This document shows positions 20,108-33,592 of a stretch of 64,000 nt of DNA, one piece after another. The position numbers and the translations under genes are program-made. A model generated the notes under the pieces. The model was not told where the DNA came from, made no database searches, and saw only the letters and a list, made by a program, of their open reading frames with translations. Origin of the DNA: Eleginops maclovinus (taxonomy: Eukaryota; Chordata; Actinopteri; Perciformes; Eleginopidae); assembly GCF_036324505.1 (NCBI RefSeq), contig NC_086350.1, forward strand, positions 15,931,532 to 15,995,531, given 5' to 3'. Numbering within the stretch: the first letter of the stretch is position 1; the number at the start of each line of letters is the position of its first letter.

Positions 20108-22633
20108 AGTGTGGTGTGTGTTTCCATAATATATCTACAGTATGTCAATGCCAGCTCTTTATTTAAATACATGCAAATAAAAACAGTATGGTATGGCAGG
20201 GGTTTGTCCTTTTAATAGTCGCACATGCTTTTTGAAGTCACTTTGACAAAACTTATTACGATATTTAAACAAGGCAACTCATTTATACCATCAGAGAAAA
20301 ATGTCGACTAGTTTTGATGTTGAGTACATTTATGTGCAAATCACAAATCAGTATCATGGGAAAAATCCCATATGTCTATAGGCATTTTTGTCTCTCTCGG
20401 AAGGACCCTATTTGGGGATTGTCGCAAAGTTTTGTGGTTTTAATATGATATTGGTCTAGATCAAGATCAGCAAATGTGTTGCTGAGGGACAATCTATGTG
20501 TCAAAGAATCATATGATGGTTGCCAGGGAATCCCCAAACGCCATATACAGTAATTGAACCCATGAGATGCACTTTCATTTACTCATCATCTCCTTAACAT
20601 ACTCATCCAGTTCTGTTACACTAGTGATGAAGGGCAGACTAAACCACTGACGTGAGTATTTGCTCGCACGGTCAAGGTCACTGTTCAGCGTTCACTTTTG
20701 AAGCCCAATGAAAGTCAGGAGTGAGTCAGAGGTCAGGAGTCATGACCCTATCACTCCACATGGGAATGAATAACCTCACCAGTCTTGTGTAACCTCAGTA
20801 ACTTGTCTGGAGAGCACATGCTAAACTTATAATAAATTAACCTTACAGCAATTATCAGGCCCCTTTGACACTGAATTTAATAATTAATGTGAATAGTCAC
20901 ATAGTCGAAGAATCTGGTTGGGGGGATTATGATGAATAGCCTTTTAAAATGAAAATGCAAATGTGGATTCATCAAAAAAAGCAATGCTATCTTTCCATTC
21001 ACATTTCAATCACCACACACCCTCTCTGGTTACAGTGAGGTCACCCCTGCTGCATACAATTTCATCACAGAATCCCAGTGGTTGTATCTTTAGAAGACTG
21101 AGTTTAACTAAGACCTACTGTTGCAAGTGTTGATCTTTCCATATTCCTCTCTCCCGGTAATCATGCATGCATGAGTGTGGTGGAAGAGTGGGGGCGTTGG
21201 GGCTGTCAGGGAGTCTAGAGTTACATTAATGAGCAGTAGTGTGAGAGGCAGGAGGTGGTAGCGGGGTCAGGGGTCACAGTGCCCTGATAAACAAAATAAG
21301 CCACCCAGTGAGGAAGTCAACGAAAGATGCTTTACCTTACAGCCCTAGCAACAACAGCTGCTGGCAAACATGTGTGACAAATGTGCCATCTGAACCAATG
21401 ACTTGGTCTTAATCATCGCCATATGGGGTTGCCACACAAACACAGCAGAGAGGGTGGGAGCTAGACAGCAGGGGGTGAAGACAGACAGAGGGGGGGCAGG
21501 AGAGACAGCAGACAGTGAACGATAATGAAGCAGATATTAATAGGATATGTCGAGTATTGTTCTAATGGAAAATGCATCAAGAACAAACTTCTCTAAAGGC
21601 TCACTGGTGGTCTCATTGCAACACAGTCAAACAGCCAAGCAGACTGCTTCAGTGGGGTTAAATGTTCTGATGACTCCCTGTTGGGAAAATTATGAGGAAG
21701 ATGCTGCTGTTAACTGCAATCCAACAGGTTTTACTGTGGGCTCTATTGTTTCCCTTTGGGGCTTAATGACCAGCAAACAGCCTAATGACGGCCTCCTTTT
21801 ATACACACTTTCCTGACCAGATGAGGCCACACTGGAAATGTACACATTCTTTTACTTCTGAATTCCTTCATAATAGTTTGTATATACTAATTGAATCCCC
21901 CAATATCTCTGCATTCACTTTCAAACCTTCAGTGTATACTCCCCACAATGTATTCAGTCAGTCATTTTGATTTTCAGCACTCTGTTTGTCTGTACTCTAT
22001 CTCATGCTTTTTCAGTATTTTCCTCCCTCTTTTTTCTCCCACTCGCCAGTTCTGGAAAGTACATTCATACAGTTCAGCAGTGACACAAGGACCGTCTCCT
22101 CCATGGCAGACCATGCTTGTGTTTTTTCAATTAAGCCGGGATTCTGTACACTATTCATTTGAGAAACCATAATTCTCATGGCCCAGCAGAAACTAATGGA
22201 AAGTCGCTTAGTTTTTTTTTCCGGGAGAGGTATTGGAAAGACCCGTTCCCTAGAAGTGTCGGACTAGTAGAGAATAAAACAGTGGGAATACTTTCTATGA
22301 GAATACAGGAGTGTTGATAGGATGTGAAGGCCTCACTAAGGGGTATCAGCATGCAAGAACTCATAGGGTGAATGGGAGCAGGAAGGAGGTAAGTGAGAGA
22401 ATACAGATGGATGGATTTCCATGGGAATTTGGATGAAAGTGAGTGAGTAGCAGGCCGGATCTGAATTGCCCAGCGGGGAGGAGGAAAGATCCACTGAAAT
22501 TACTTCAAAGCCTTGTGTCACTGGGCTGCAGATGAGTACAGTCTCCTGTCCTTTCTTATTTCAGAGATGAGCCTGTTGCATCCATCTGACTTAAACAGCA
22601 ATCAAACTGCAAATAAATATCTCACAGATGCCA
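20108..22633. other. non-coding sequence with a CATGCATGCATG palindrome
   Basis: No gene recognised. A 12-bp palindrome CATGCATGCATG lies near 21,164. A donor-like GAG|GTAAGT at about 22,388 has no convincing exon upstream. Confidence 0.45.
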
Positions 22634-22650
22634 CCCCCCCCCCCCCCCCC
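22634..22650. repeat. poly-C homopolymer, 17 C
   Basis: There are seventeen consecutive C, then GCCCCACATACACACACA. The run is slippage-prone, so its length is uncertain. Confidence 0.85.
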
Positions 22651-23113
22651 GCCCCACATACACACACAATTGTATATTACAATAAAACTAGCACAAACCT
22701 ACAATAAAACAACAAGAAAGTGTTAAAAACACAAATGATCAAAGATCCAGACAGCTGTTACTAAAGTTCCCATCCTATTAAAGATGTCCCATCTTTTTCC
22801 AGAATGTCTTAGCCCCAATATGACCCTCTTAATTGCCTGACTAATAGAAGCCATTTGTCACTATTAGCATAAACCTTTCACAGAATGCTGACTCAGTCTG
22901 CATTCAAACATAAACAGTGTAGAAAATGTACAAAAACACACGTACAGTACACTCATGTGTGCATGCTCACACATGCACAAACATTCACCTACCTACCATT
23001 GCACACTATATGTGCACACACACTCGCACATGCACATTTCAAGTGGGAGGGACCTAAATTGGACAGCCCCTTTTACAGCCCCCACCCCCACCCCCCACCA
23101 CAACAATCAACAG

Positions 23114-23150
23114 AGACAGACAGACAGACAGACAGACAGTAAAGTGAGAG

Positions 23151-23187
<37 letters not shown>
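23114..23187. repeat. (GACA)n and (GA)n simple repeats
   Basis: About six GACA units lie at 23,114-23,139, followed after a short spacer by a GA array at 23,155-23,187. They immediately precede the GC-richer block described next. Confidence 0.9.
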
Positions 23188-23190
<3 letters not shown>

Positions 23191-23220
23191 CAGGAGCAGC
23201 ACACATGAAGGAGTTTAAAG

Positions 23221-23745
23221 TCTTACCTCAAGAGTGTTGCTGTTGAGCCCATACAATGGAAAGCCTCATGACTGTAGCGGTCTCTCAGACTCAGTCTCTT
23301 TGTGTCCCAGCTGTGGGAAACGAGTGCTGACGCACAGGCAGCACAGCACTGAGCGGAGGGGTACTCGGCACACTTTACAGGCAGAGAAAGCTGTGGAGCC
23401 ACGCAGACCCCGGGCCCGTCCGCTCACACTCTGCCTTCTGAGGATGAAAAGAGAAGACTTCATTACCAGCTGCAAACCACGCCTCCACCCCTCCATTCTC
23501 CCTCCTCCTCAGCCCTCACACCCCCCTCTCCCTCCCTCCCCTCCTCCTTCCCTACCTCCCCGCTTCCCTTCCACACTCCCAGCCAGTAGCACGTTCCAGG
23601 CCTGTCCCAGCCAAAGAGGGGGAGCAGTCTTCTAGAAAAAACCTCCCATTCTGCAGCCTGCCAGCGCTGTGCAGTGCACAGACAGAGAGGGACAGAGAGA
23701 GATGAGGAAGGAGGAGAAGAGGCAGAGAGACGGTATATAGCATAT
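23221..23745 (-). promoter_or_regulatory. candidate promoter and 5' exon, minus strand
   Basis: Read on the minus strand, the block contains a TATATA word (plus 23,734-23,739), then a GC-richer segment from about 23,700 to 23,228, then CTTGAG|GTAAGA, a near-consensus donor with the exon's last base at 23,227. The block holds GC-rich patches with several CpGs (23,320-23,440) in otherwise AT-rich DNA. These are the expected features of a first, mostly untranslated exon of a gene running toward position 1. An ATG just before the donor gives a short frame that stays open into it (MGSTATLL). No downstream minus-strand exon could be identified, so the gene is unnamed and the call is inference from signals. 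Confidence 0.3.
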
Positions 23746-26700
23746 GGTTTAAATCCACACACGGTTTCTTATTTGTTTTCATATTTTACATTGTAAACAT
23801 AACCTCAGAGCTGCACTGAAAATGCAGTAAGGAAAGAATAAGTTTATGTGTGCCTGTGTGTGAGGTGAGGGAAAAAAAACAAAGAAGGAAAGCAAAGGGA
23901 ATATAATTCAATTTGGACCAATCGAAGAGTGTGAGGCAGCAGAGATTCACTTAAGAGAGAGAGGGAAGGACAGAGACAGGGAGGCAGACGGAAAGAAAAA
24001 CACAGACACAGAGTGAAAAAGCAACACAGAGTAAGACGGTGATCAATTTGACACTTTTTAGGGAGAAAAGTTAAAAGAGGAGAGACAAATCTAACCAGGG
24101 GGTGTTGGAAGCTTAAATTAAGACATACTGTAAGACACACACATCAAAAGACTCGCTTAAGAAGTATGTGTGTTGAGTTCTAGGGGGTGGGGACAATGTC
24201 TGTGTCTGTGAGTTTGTATGTCTATAACTCTGTCTCCAAGTCTCACCAACTCTTTGCAAACGGTTAACAGGGTCAACACCCAAAATAAGGATGACAGTTT
24301 TTGTCCATCTTCAGTCTTTTTCCCCTCTCTGCCTTTTCTTTTCATGCCAAAGTGAACTCTCTCCCATTAAACGGGGAAAAATAGGCATAAAAGCTCTAGC
24401 TGTTTACTGTCTGTAATTATGAGGGGCTGGGTATGCTAAACCAGAGCGAGCTCTGCACCCTGCCCCCAGTGCCACCACACACAAACCTAGCTTTGCCAAG
24501 TGTGCCAGTATAAACTGAGCCATGGCACAGGCAGAAAGGTGCAAAGTAAAAGAAAAGAAGACTAAAACAGGGATGTAAACAGTTTCAGATCAACTTGTAA
24601 TTAGGAAAAATGTGCTGGCAAAGGGAATTCCCTCCAGTTAAAGAGTGAAACAGACAAAGTAAAGAGTATTATAATTAGCTAACAGTTATGGGTTTTCTAG
24701 AGGTCAAATTGAATTGTAGATCCTTGGCATGAAAAAGCCTTTCAAGAACCTGAGAAAACGTATTTGCTTGTAAATGCTGTAGGTCAAGTTTCACTTCATA
24801 AAATGTCAGTTTGGTCATGATCCTGCAAAAAATGTGAAAGACACCCAACTTACGCACACCACCTCATCCACTTGGACCACTATTATATGGTGAACCATTT
24901 GAAGAACTTTAAAGAAAAAAAGTGAAACCTGATTTTCATTAAGTCAGCAAGTCTTGACTACTCCCCAGGAATAGGAACACGGAAAGAAACAGAAATAGAG
25001 TATTGAATAACAAAATTGGGAGGATTGCTACGAAACATTTAAAGCAAATCAAAATATCACAGACAGGAACAGAAGGAACAAAAACTCTGCATGATGTAAT
25101 AAAAAACGGAGCAACTTTTTTGGCGGCACATGATGAGGTAAGCAAGGATTATACAGATCTCTTGGGATCTCCCACACTAGCATTAACACCTACACAGACC
25201 CTCTCTGTGGTATAATGGTGTCAAATTTACACGGGTCCACAAAACAGTACTTAAGGTCACAGGCTGCCTTCATTGTAAGCTTTGAAAGCCCAGTCCTTGG
25301 GTTTGGGCTCGAGACTGTTGGAGGGGGTTGGTCCAGGGAAGGCATAGAAGGGGGATACAAATGCATTCCAGTGCTCTTTATTACTAACAAACACTAATCC
25401 TCTAAAACCAGAGCAACGCATGGCCTTTCGTGGTATTTTATGTCTTTAATCTGGGGTTTAAGTGATGGAAAAAAAACTAATCCAACATCTGAAAGCTGTT
25501 GTTTGTTTACTGTCTACTATGTAATTAAGTCTTGTCATTACCATTACGACAGTAAATAGATAAAAATAGCACTAAGAGTCCATATAATAAGGAAAATTAG
25601 AACAGTAATGACAGGCTGTCAGCCACATTTAATAGCAAAAGATGTGATTGTGTTTCAAGATCTAAAACTGGGATTTAGGACTGAGGTGGAATTTACTGAA
25701 ATATTCTCCCCAGCCACTAGGGGCTGAGCTGAGCTGTAATGTACAGTCCATTTACAGACAGGGATGAGACAAAGTTTGCACTTTTTTACACATCTCTCTT
25801 ACTCTGCACCCGTTTCTGTCCCTGTACCACTGATTTTTAGGGAGGTCCTTTTTCAAGATTAATTCCTCCCACATTTATTTCAATTGTTCATTTAATCTGT
25901 TGCACCACATATCATTTCTGTTGAATCCTGTTGTTGTAAACGACATTCAGACCAAGCCCCAAACAAACACAGCCTGCAAATGTAATGAGAATACCATGTG
26001 CTTCTTCGTGCAAACAACAGGTTTCAATGAGAGGTCTTCAGGCTTGAAAAGAAGAGCTGTACCACACCAGAAAACGTCAGATGTCTTCCTGACTGCCTTA
26101 AAGGACCAAATGAAATGACAAATAAGGGGGTATAGGGGTGAATATCTTAACAACACAAAACATCACCATCATCTCAATAGACATTTTGGTTAAAGAAAAG
26201 CCAAAACCGGCTGCTTCTGTGATTGGATTTTTAAAGCCACAGGCAACAGTCTGAGCGCCAGGCATTATACACATTTAGCAAAAGAACAAGGCTGGGCCAA
26301 AAGGAAATACAATATTATAGTACAGAGTGAAACTTCTTAATGCCAATAACTTAAAGAATAGTTTGTGGTAAAATCACACAGGCATGCAAGTGAACCAAAC
26401 TGAATAAATGGAAAATTTCATACAATAGGATTTAATGTTATGTAATGCAGCAGAGACAACTTTCCAATGAATGGCAAGAGGTATTACATTAGGCTTCAGG
26501 ATTCAATCATAGGTTGTTGTGAAATTGAAATTTCCCTCTTAACAACCTGAATTGAAAGCAGAGTCGAGGCAGATGTAAAGAGAGGGGACTTTCTGTGTTC
26601 TCAACACAGAAAACCTTTGTGGGATCAATCAAAGTAAAGCAAAACATGAACTCCTCAAAATTTCCAGCATGAATATGGAGATTGTTTAAGCCCAACCCCG

Positions 26701-29700
26701 GGGCCTTTGCATATCAAGATACCAATGCTTGTGTTATACTTGTCTAAACAAGTATTTTTAGTTCATGCAGGGCATTAAAAAAACAGAGCTTTAAACGTTA
26801 CCCTTAAACTCATATCCTCACTCTGCCAACAATCCACATAGACTCTCTCTCCCTCTCTGTGGCATAAAAAGTCATATAAAACACCAATGTTAAACATATA
26901 AAGTTTTTAATGACCTTGGAGAAGTCTAACTTCCCCTCAGGGAGTAATACCCAGGTCAAAAAACTAATTAAACTCTGATCTTTTTAAGGCAACATGCAAT
27001 TAGACATTCATTGAATTACTGTAGTTAATACTAAATATAATTGACTTGAGCTAAATATAGCATAAATCTAAACGGCACTGAAACTTGTATTTTCCTCAGA
27101 AAAAAACAGGAGCCGATCCTGGACTTTTCAGAAAAAGAGAATGAATCAAAGTAGCTATGGCAAGACGACAAGCAAGTCAAGTGTTGTAGTCTGGCTGTGT
27201 CCCACATTGTGCACCACCGCAGTTGGTACACTCTGAAGCAGACACATTCATCGCTGAAAACCAGGACTGCCTTTTGAACAAGACTTTACAATGAAGTGTC
27301 TTAACTACTTAATAAAAGATTAAGCATCAGGTATTATTTAATTCAATATTAACTTCAGTTTTCGTGACTTCCTTGAAATTAAAGCCTAAAAAGGGCAGAA
27401 CAGCAATGTTTTTTTTCTTGAGCTGCAAGATGATTTTGCCAGAGTTGCAGTAAGATTGTACAGCAGTGCAAGGGTCATTCCAGGTCAGAGTACTGACACA
27501 CCCAGAACCCCAATGAAAGGCCTCCCCATCACCACCCACACAACGCTCCTGTAACTGTCAATTAGGGAAACTGAGGGCGACTACATGTGGTGACTGTATT
27601 CCATGACTCACTGAATGCTGCTCACCTGAAATGTACACTAGTATTAGGACTATACAGCAGCAGTATAAAGCCTTTCACAAACTAGTTCTATGGGTGTATT
27701 GTATTTGTGTACAAGAAAGGGCCACACTAAAAAGAGACTGTGGGTTTGAAGTCAGACACAGAATGGTTGCTAACCAAAAGGTCTCACACATATCAACTCC
27801 CTCTGTCTGTGCAGCTTTTGGGCTCTGGAGCTGCCAGGCTCGGCTATGGGAAATTCACACCTATGATAGCCATTACCAGAGCAAAGCCCATCACACCCTG
27901 GTGTGCCATTTCTGACCCAGAAAGCCCAGTGGCCACGAACGCCCAGGGCAAACACAGGGCACCCCAGCTAGTGTAGACTTAACAGCTTGGCGATGTGTAC
28001 TCGCCCAGCCATGTGGACCAGGAGTGATGATGTTCCCAGGGAAACAAAGTGTGGGGATTTGGAATAGCAGGAGTTGATGTGGGACCTGGTGGGTTAAAGG
28101 TGAAAGAGGAAGAGTTGAAAAAGGGGGGTAAAGGCCCACTCTGTATGCCTTAAAAAAGTTCAGATACAGACAAGTAGCAGATCAGGGGGAACATATAGCC
28201 GGAGAAAAACCTATTTTTTGGATGACTTAGTAAAATCTTGGATTATTTTGATTGAAAACATATTAAAATGGCAGATAGCATGTGGTGAAGGTGGGATAAC
28301 GATTGGGGTTATAACAAATGGTTGATGTATGTTTGATACCAATTACACAGTGATAAAGTGATAGAGTTAAATACTAAAACACATATCAATGTTTCCCCTT
28401 TGGGATGCATCTTCCGGTGCCTTTATTGTGCTTTTATTAAAGCGTTTAGGTTGAATTAGAGAAGGGATAGAGCTGCCATTGAACTGTAGCAGAGCCACAG
28501 CAAACCAAACACAGAGATGCCTGGCCCATCATCCTCACAAATAAGCCTTTCAACCCTTCCCCTCACTTTTGTCCCATCAACACTTCACTCTTCATGGAGA
28601 CGAAAGCCACCAACTCCAACCTTCCCTCTACCCCCCCACCAAACACACAGAGAGGTGAATGGTGTCTACTGTACCTCCACTCCCCTCTCTGTGGGGTAAA
28701 ACACATTTTGACAGGCCTGTATTTATGGCCGGCCGGAGTCGTGTTGGAATGAACCCTGAAAGCGACCAAAATCATCTTGCTGGATGTCCGTTTATATTGA
28801 GCACTGGTCAGTTGTGTGGGTCTGTGTGTGTGTGGCCTATGTTGAGAGAATGAGGCTTGTGTAAGTGAATGTGTGGGAGCATAGGATTGAGATAACCCTC
28901 TAATGAGCAACAAAGTGTGTTTGTTATTCTGTAGAATATATTATAATCTAGATAGATGAAAGTGCTCTGTGTTTTCTATTTTGAGACTGTGCTCTTCTCA
29001 TACATTTTACAGCATGCATGCTTGCTAAAAATGGATTTTGAAATAATCACGCTATAAACCACAATAATCACAACTCTAGAATCTGAATATATCTTAAAAA
29101 AAACTTGAGATCCCCATATTTACATCGATTTCTTTTGTTGTTTAAATCCATACAACTGCAGGTCAATAACAGCTTTTATGAGACTCCTGCAGTGTGAGTT
29201 ATTTATCTTAAGTAGGTATTTTCCAAATGTAAAATGTATTAATTACAAAACTTAAGTTTTTGCTTTCTGGTATAATGTTTTGTGTTTCTTTAATTGTAAT
29301 TTTGCAATTTTAGAAAATAAATCCTTTGTATAACTATCTCCGACTAATAGTAGCTGCTGCTGAAATTCAGAAGTTCCAACAAATCTTTTCTTCATTGTAC
29401 TCATGCTGTCATACAGTACATATACTATATGGACAGGATGAATAATTATATTTACCAATTTAATTTCCAACATTTTTATATTTTCAATGACCGTGGCTGT
29501 GAATGTTGCTTTTTATGACATGGGAAAATGTTAACCAGTCCTTTAATTATAAACACTGTAAGTTTCATGCAATGTAAAACTTGCAGAAACCATAGCCTAT
29601 GGAGCGAAAAAAAAAGAAGGTAAAGCAAATGCCTGTGACTAATCTAATTTGAGATCAGTGTATGTGAAAAGTCATTTATAAATTGTAGCACTAAACAGTC

Positions 29701-32378
29701 TTCCCATTAACTGGTGGAGGAAGGTCAGCCACAACATAACATTAAAGAATCCACAAGAGGATTGTAGTCACTGACTTTTACCTCACACAACTCATAAATA
29801 ATCCTTGTCACAAACAAATCAATTTTTTAACTATCTATGTCAATCTGTCTTTTCTACACAACCACTCACACACGCTGCACGCATCACTGTGCACTGTCTC
29901 AGTGGGTGTCTGGTAACAATGGGAGCTGGGGTGAGCTAAGGCAGGCTTCTCTGGGCCTTCTCCACATAAACCTTTAATATGAGGCCTCCTCAGCACCAGT
30001 CGGCCATCTAAAGGCACTGTACCCTGTAATTGACCTTAAAAATACTTTCTGAGGAGGTCGGCAGCCATGTCATTGGCCTTCGGCCCAAGCAGCGGCCGCA
30101 TCTTCCCAGCCCAGAGGAGCCTGGGAAGGCCTTGCAGGGTATATTTAGTGGCCCTGTCCTTTGAGTGGAGCAGGAGATGCAGATAATGCCAGTCTGTGTA
30201 TAAAACCACTCCGCCGCCTACGAGTGGGCCTCTCACAGGCACATTTCCTTCTCCCACGGGGATGCGTTTCCTGAGGTTAGAGGTTACATGCAAGCCAGGT
30301 GAATGTACAAACACGGGGACAATGACCAGTATCCACCTCTCCTATCCAGTGCAAGAGACATCTTTGGAATCACATTGCATCAATTGATACAATAACATTT
30401 ACCATACGGTCATTTGCCAATCCTGGAGCAAAAGATACCGCCACTCTGCGTTGCCATTTCATAGGTGTACCACCAGCTGAACTTAAATGATCATTGTATG
30501 TGAGGTTTGTAAAGGTTTAGCCTTTTGCAGGTAGATGAAGTCCAGCAAAGAAAAACTAGGTTATATTCCATAAAACTAGAACGTTGTTAGTTGTTTGATG
30601 CAAAAATCTGTAATCCACCAAGAGCAAAATATATAACTTGGGGAAAAAGAGAAGGAGAATGAAGTGAAATATCTAAAATGAAACTCTAAAGGGACCACAC
30701 ACCAGTGACGTCTTGATGCTTCTCAGCAGCATGTCGGGATAAACCAATGTGGTTTTTTTCAGAGCCAAAACGTCAACTTCTCGGAAATGAAGAAATTGTA
30801 TAAGACTTTTAATTCTAGTCCAGATGTCTCATTTCAGCTATTGTACCTTTTTGTAGATTAGATCACTGTAATTACTTCTACTAGTGTACCATAGCTGTCA
30901 AGTTGACACTACTATTATAGTCATGGGAAACCATTCAAAAATGCTGTGGCATAATATCTCGCCATAATGCAGAGCTGGTTACCTGCAGTTCAAATTGCTT
31001 GTTTAATAACATATGTTTGCACAGTATAGTTGTATTATGTAGGTTAATATTCAGATCACATCAGACCTTTGCATGAGCAGAGACTTTTTATAAAACAAAC
31101 TCAGAGTAGGAAAGGAGGGAAATGCTGATTGTTTGTTTTTTCCATTTTGCCCTAATTTGCAAGTGTTGGACACAAAAACGTGAGATAATAAGCAGTGAGA
31201 GTCAGTTTAACATGGTTGTGTATGCAATCCTTCATCATCAATTACTGTATACTCACTTTCACAATTGATTGGCTTCATCATCATTTGTTTTTTGTTTCAC
31301 CTGGTTTCCCATATGTGTAATACATTTACAGGAGTACAGTGTTGTATGTACTGTGTGTGTTTAGGAGTTGTTATTGTGACTGCAGCATGAGGCTATTTAT
31401 ATGCTGTGACTCATAACTGCTGTAACCTTCCTGCCGGTTTCTGTCAGGGGCATCTGCAGCAAGGTAATTTATGAATTCTTTCATGAAAGATCGTTGTTGG
31501 AGATAAATCACTGCTTTCTTCTGTCTTGCAATTCTTTTAAAGGGTAAAACTGGAATTGATTTAAGAACAAAAACACACCTGCTGCTCCGTCTACTTCACT
31601 GACCGCCTTCTGACTGACCTACACAACGACATAAAGCCTTTCTGTATCTCCGAGATCAAGCCCTGTTAAACTTCAACTTGACAAAACATGCCTTTTATAT
31701 GAGGAAAGCTGGTCTTTTTAAAAAGTTTTACCTTACCTCTGACATGTGGAGATATGAGCAACCACAGCAAAAAACCCTGCTTGACATGTTGCCATTGGCT
31801 ATTGATATTACGTAATATCCATATATGTATCTTTTGTTTCTCTGAGGCTGTTGTCTATTTCACTTAATAGCATGGTGACATTTTTGTCTGTCAGCTCTGT
31901 TCAGTTATGGGTGAAAGAGAGAGCAGATGGGCCAGTGTTTACTCGTAGCTCGTGAAATCACACCTTTAAATTTCTAGAAGGGAAAGAGGTTGCAGTCACT
32001 TGTGTCTGCCTCTGCTCCTTACCAGTCGAAACGATAAACTTAGACTTTAGCTGCACCATAAACCAGCTTATCTCGTGTCAACATGGACTTCATGGCCTCC
32101 AGCAATGTGCACTTAGATTTCACAAAAGAACAACATGACAGTCTTTAATAATAATCTTAATTGTTCCAATATTGTCATAATCTGGAAGGAAATCCTTAAT
32201 ATTTTAAAACAGATCAGATCCTATTATCTTCTCCCTCTTCTTTACACATGCACAAAGCCACATGATGGCAGGAAGCAGGACAAAGAAGGAGAAAAAACTC
32301 TGGATTCTCCTACAGAGATGATGCCCCTGAGTATGAATCTGAGGCCAACAACAACAAAGAACCACTTTTGATGCGCTG
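23746..32378. other. long non-coding stretch
   Basis: I found no convincing exon, mobile element or RNA gene in these 8.6 kb. Isolated splice-like words occur, such as GAG|GTAAGC at about 25,136 and a minus-strand AGAG|GTAAGG around 31,733, but none pairs with a good acceptor and a recognisable peptide. A palindromic GCATGCATGC is near 29,013. Confidence 0.45.
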
Positions 32379-32504
32379 TATAAAAGACCAGCTACAGAGC
32401 TCGGAAGACCACGGGTTCATCTGCTCGCCGTGGTCACGGTGACAGATCTGCCGACCACTCCTTGCCCATCTGGGCTGCCGGTGGCGCTCTGCCTGCTCCC
32501 CTAG
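32379..32504 (+). other. GC-rich island with TATA box, hairpin and open frame
   Basis: TATAAAAG at 32,379-32,386 is followed by about 120 bp of distinctly GC-rich sequence inside AT-rich surroundings. Within it GACCACGG (32,407-32,414) and CCGTGGTC (32,428-32,435) form a perfect 8-bp inverted repeat with a 13-base loop. One frame runs through the island to TAG at 32,502-32,504. It favours G or C at third positions and ends in a stretch including LLAVVTVTDLPTTPCPSG. It could be a small exon, a promoter with its start region, or a piece of an unrecognised repeat. I cannot decide between them. Confidence 0.3.
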
Positions 32505-33584
32505 GACAGCAAGTTCAGACCAGTAATTTAGTTCAGATGAGGTAAAGCAATATTTCCAGATTAATATGAGCCATATTCCTTTAGAACTGTCCTTTGTTTC
32601 TTCTCATCTCTTTCCTGCATTTTTTTTTTACATCTTACATGTCCAAAAACGTCTGGCTGAGGATGAAAGGAGAACATGAGGAGAAAAAAACAGAGATGTA
32701 AAGAGAGAGAAGATGAACACATTTTATGCTTTCTGAGGCAGACATACAGGAGCAAGTAGCAGTTTGACAACTGCTTGTTCCTTTAAGTTTCTTATGATCA
32801 TCTCCTAAAATGCCTAATGGTGTAATTGCTTGAACAGCTTATTCCATAAGGCTAAGGGATATTGCTGCTTGTTCTTCTCTTTGTTCCTTTCATGTTTAGT
32901 TTCATGTAATGTACAGAATGGATAGATTTACATACTCTTGCTTATCCGTCCATCATTGTTATGTCACCAAGTGATGTTGAATAACAAACCCCTCAGTGAC
33001 GCTCTTTGCTACAAAGGATGGCTCCCTGAATCCTTAAATACCTGGAAAGGATTCAACCAGCTGTGCAGTACATTTTTAAATATGCTTAAAACAGCCTTGA
33101 TCCCCTCTCTTTACCCTTGATCATAAAATGTATCTGGGTTTCTCAAAACTTAATGTAAGCTCCTTGATATCAGAATGAGATTGCTCCAGCTGTGATTAGT
33201 CTGGCTTGGCAACAGTTTCAGTAGTTGGGATTCAGGAAGTCACAGCTGTCCCTGTCCTGCAGCTGTTGCCTAAGCATGTGACTAGCTGCAAAATTGGCAC
33301 ATCCTGATACAGAGCTATAAATCACTTGGCAGTCAAAGAGAAGCACCCAACTACAGTATTTCTGATATGTCCTCTGATAACGTTAAACCTGATTTCAGTT
33401 AGCAGGAATGAGCTAACACCACAAACTGTGCAGTTGGCTAGCTTTGTTGTTGGGGCTGGACCAATAGTGATATTGCATATCAGCTGGTCATTTTGTATTT
33501 AAAAAAACTGGAGGTAAATTGGCCATCTCCCAAGAGTTTCTTAAACCTAAGCCTCAGATCTATAGTCACTGTGTAGTGTTCGCC
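32505..33584. other. non-coding sequence upstream of the LINE fragment
   Basis: Unique AT-rich sequence; nothing recognised. It ends at the target-site duplication of the retrotransposon fragment. Confidence 0.5.
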
Positions 33585-33592
33585 ATAGTCTT
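33585..33592. repeat. target-site duplication, left copy
   Basis: ATAGTCTT, identical to the copy at 34,354-34,361. It abuts the ATT tail of the LINE fragment. Confidence 0.8.

Noticed and set aside
23234..23762. Overlapping frames of 76-133 codons on both strands
   Set aside because: They are explained by GC-rich and C/T-rich composition. Products are Pro/Ser or Gly/Glu-rich with no family features. I kept only the promoter and first-exon interpretation.
25003..25215. Plus frame containing GTEGTKTLHDVIKNGATFLA next to a GAG|GTAAGC word
   Set aside because: The peptide looks plausible but there is no pyrimidine tract or acceptor upstream and no recognisable family; 70 codons is within chance.
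31726..31790. Minus-strand AGAG|GTAAGG donor with an ATG-initiated 17-codon frame
   Set aside because: No promoter or acceptor supports it, and the frame is too short to judge.
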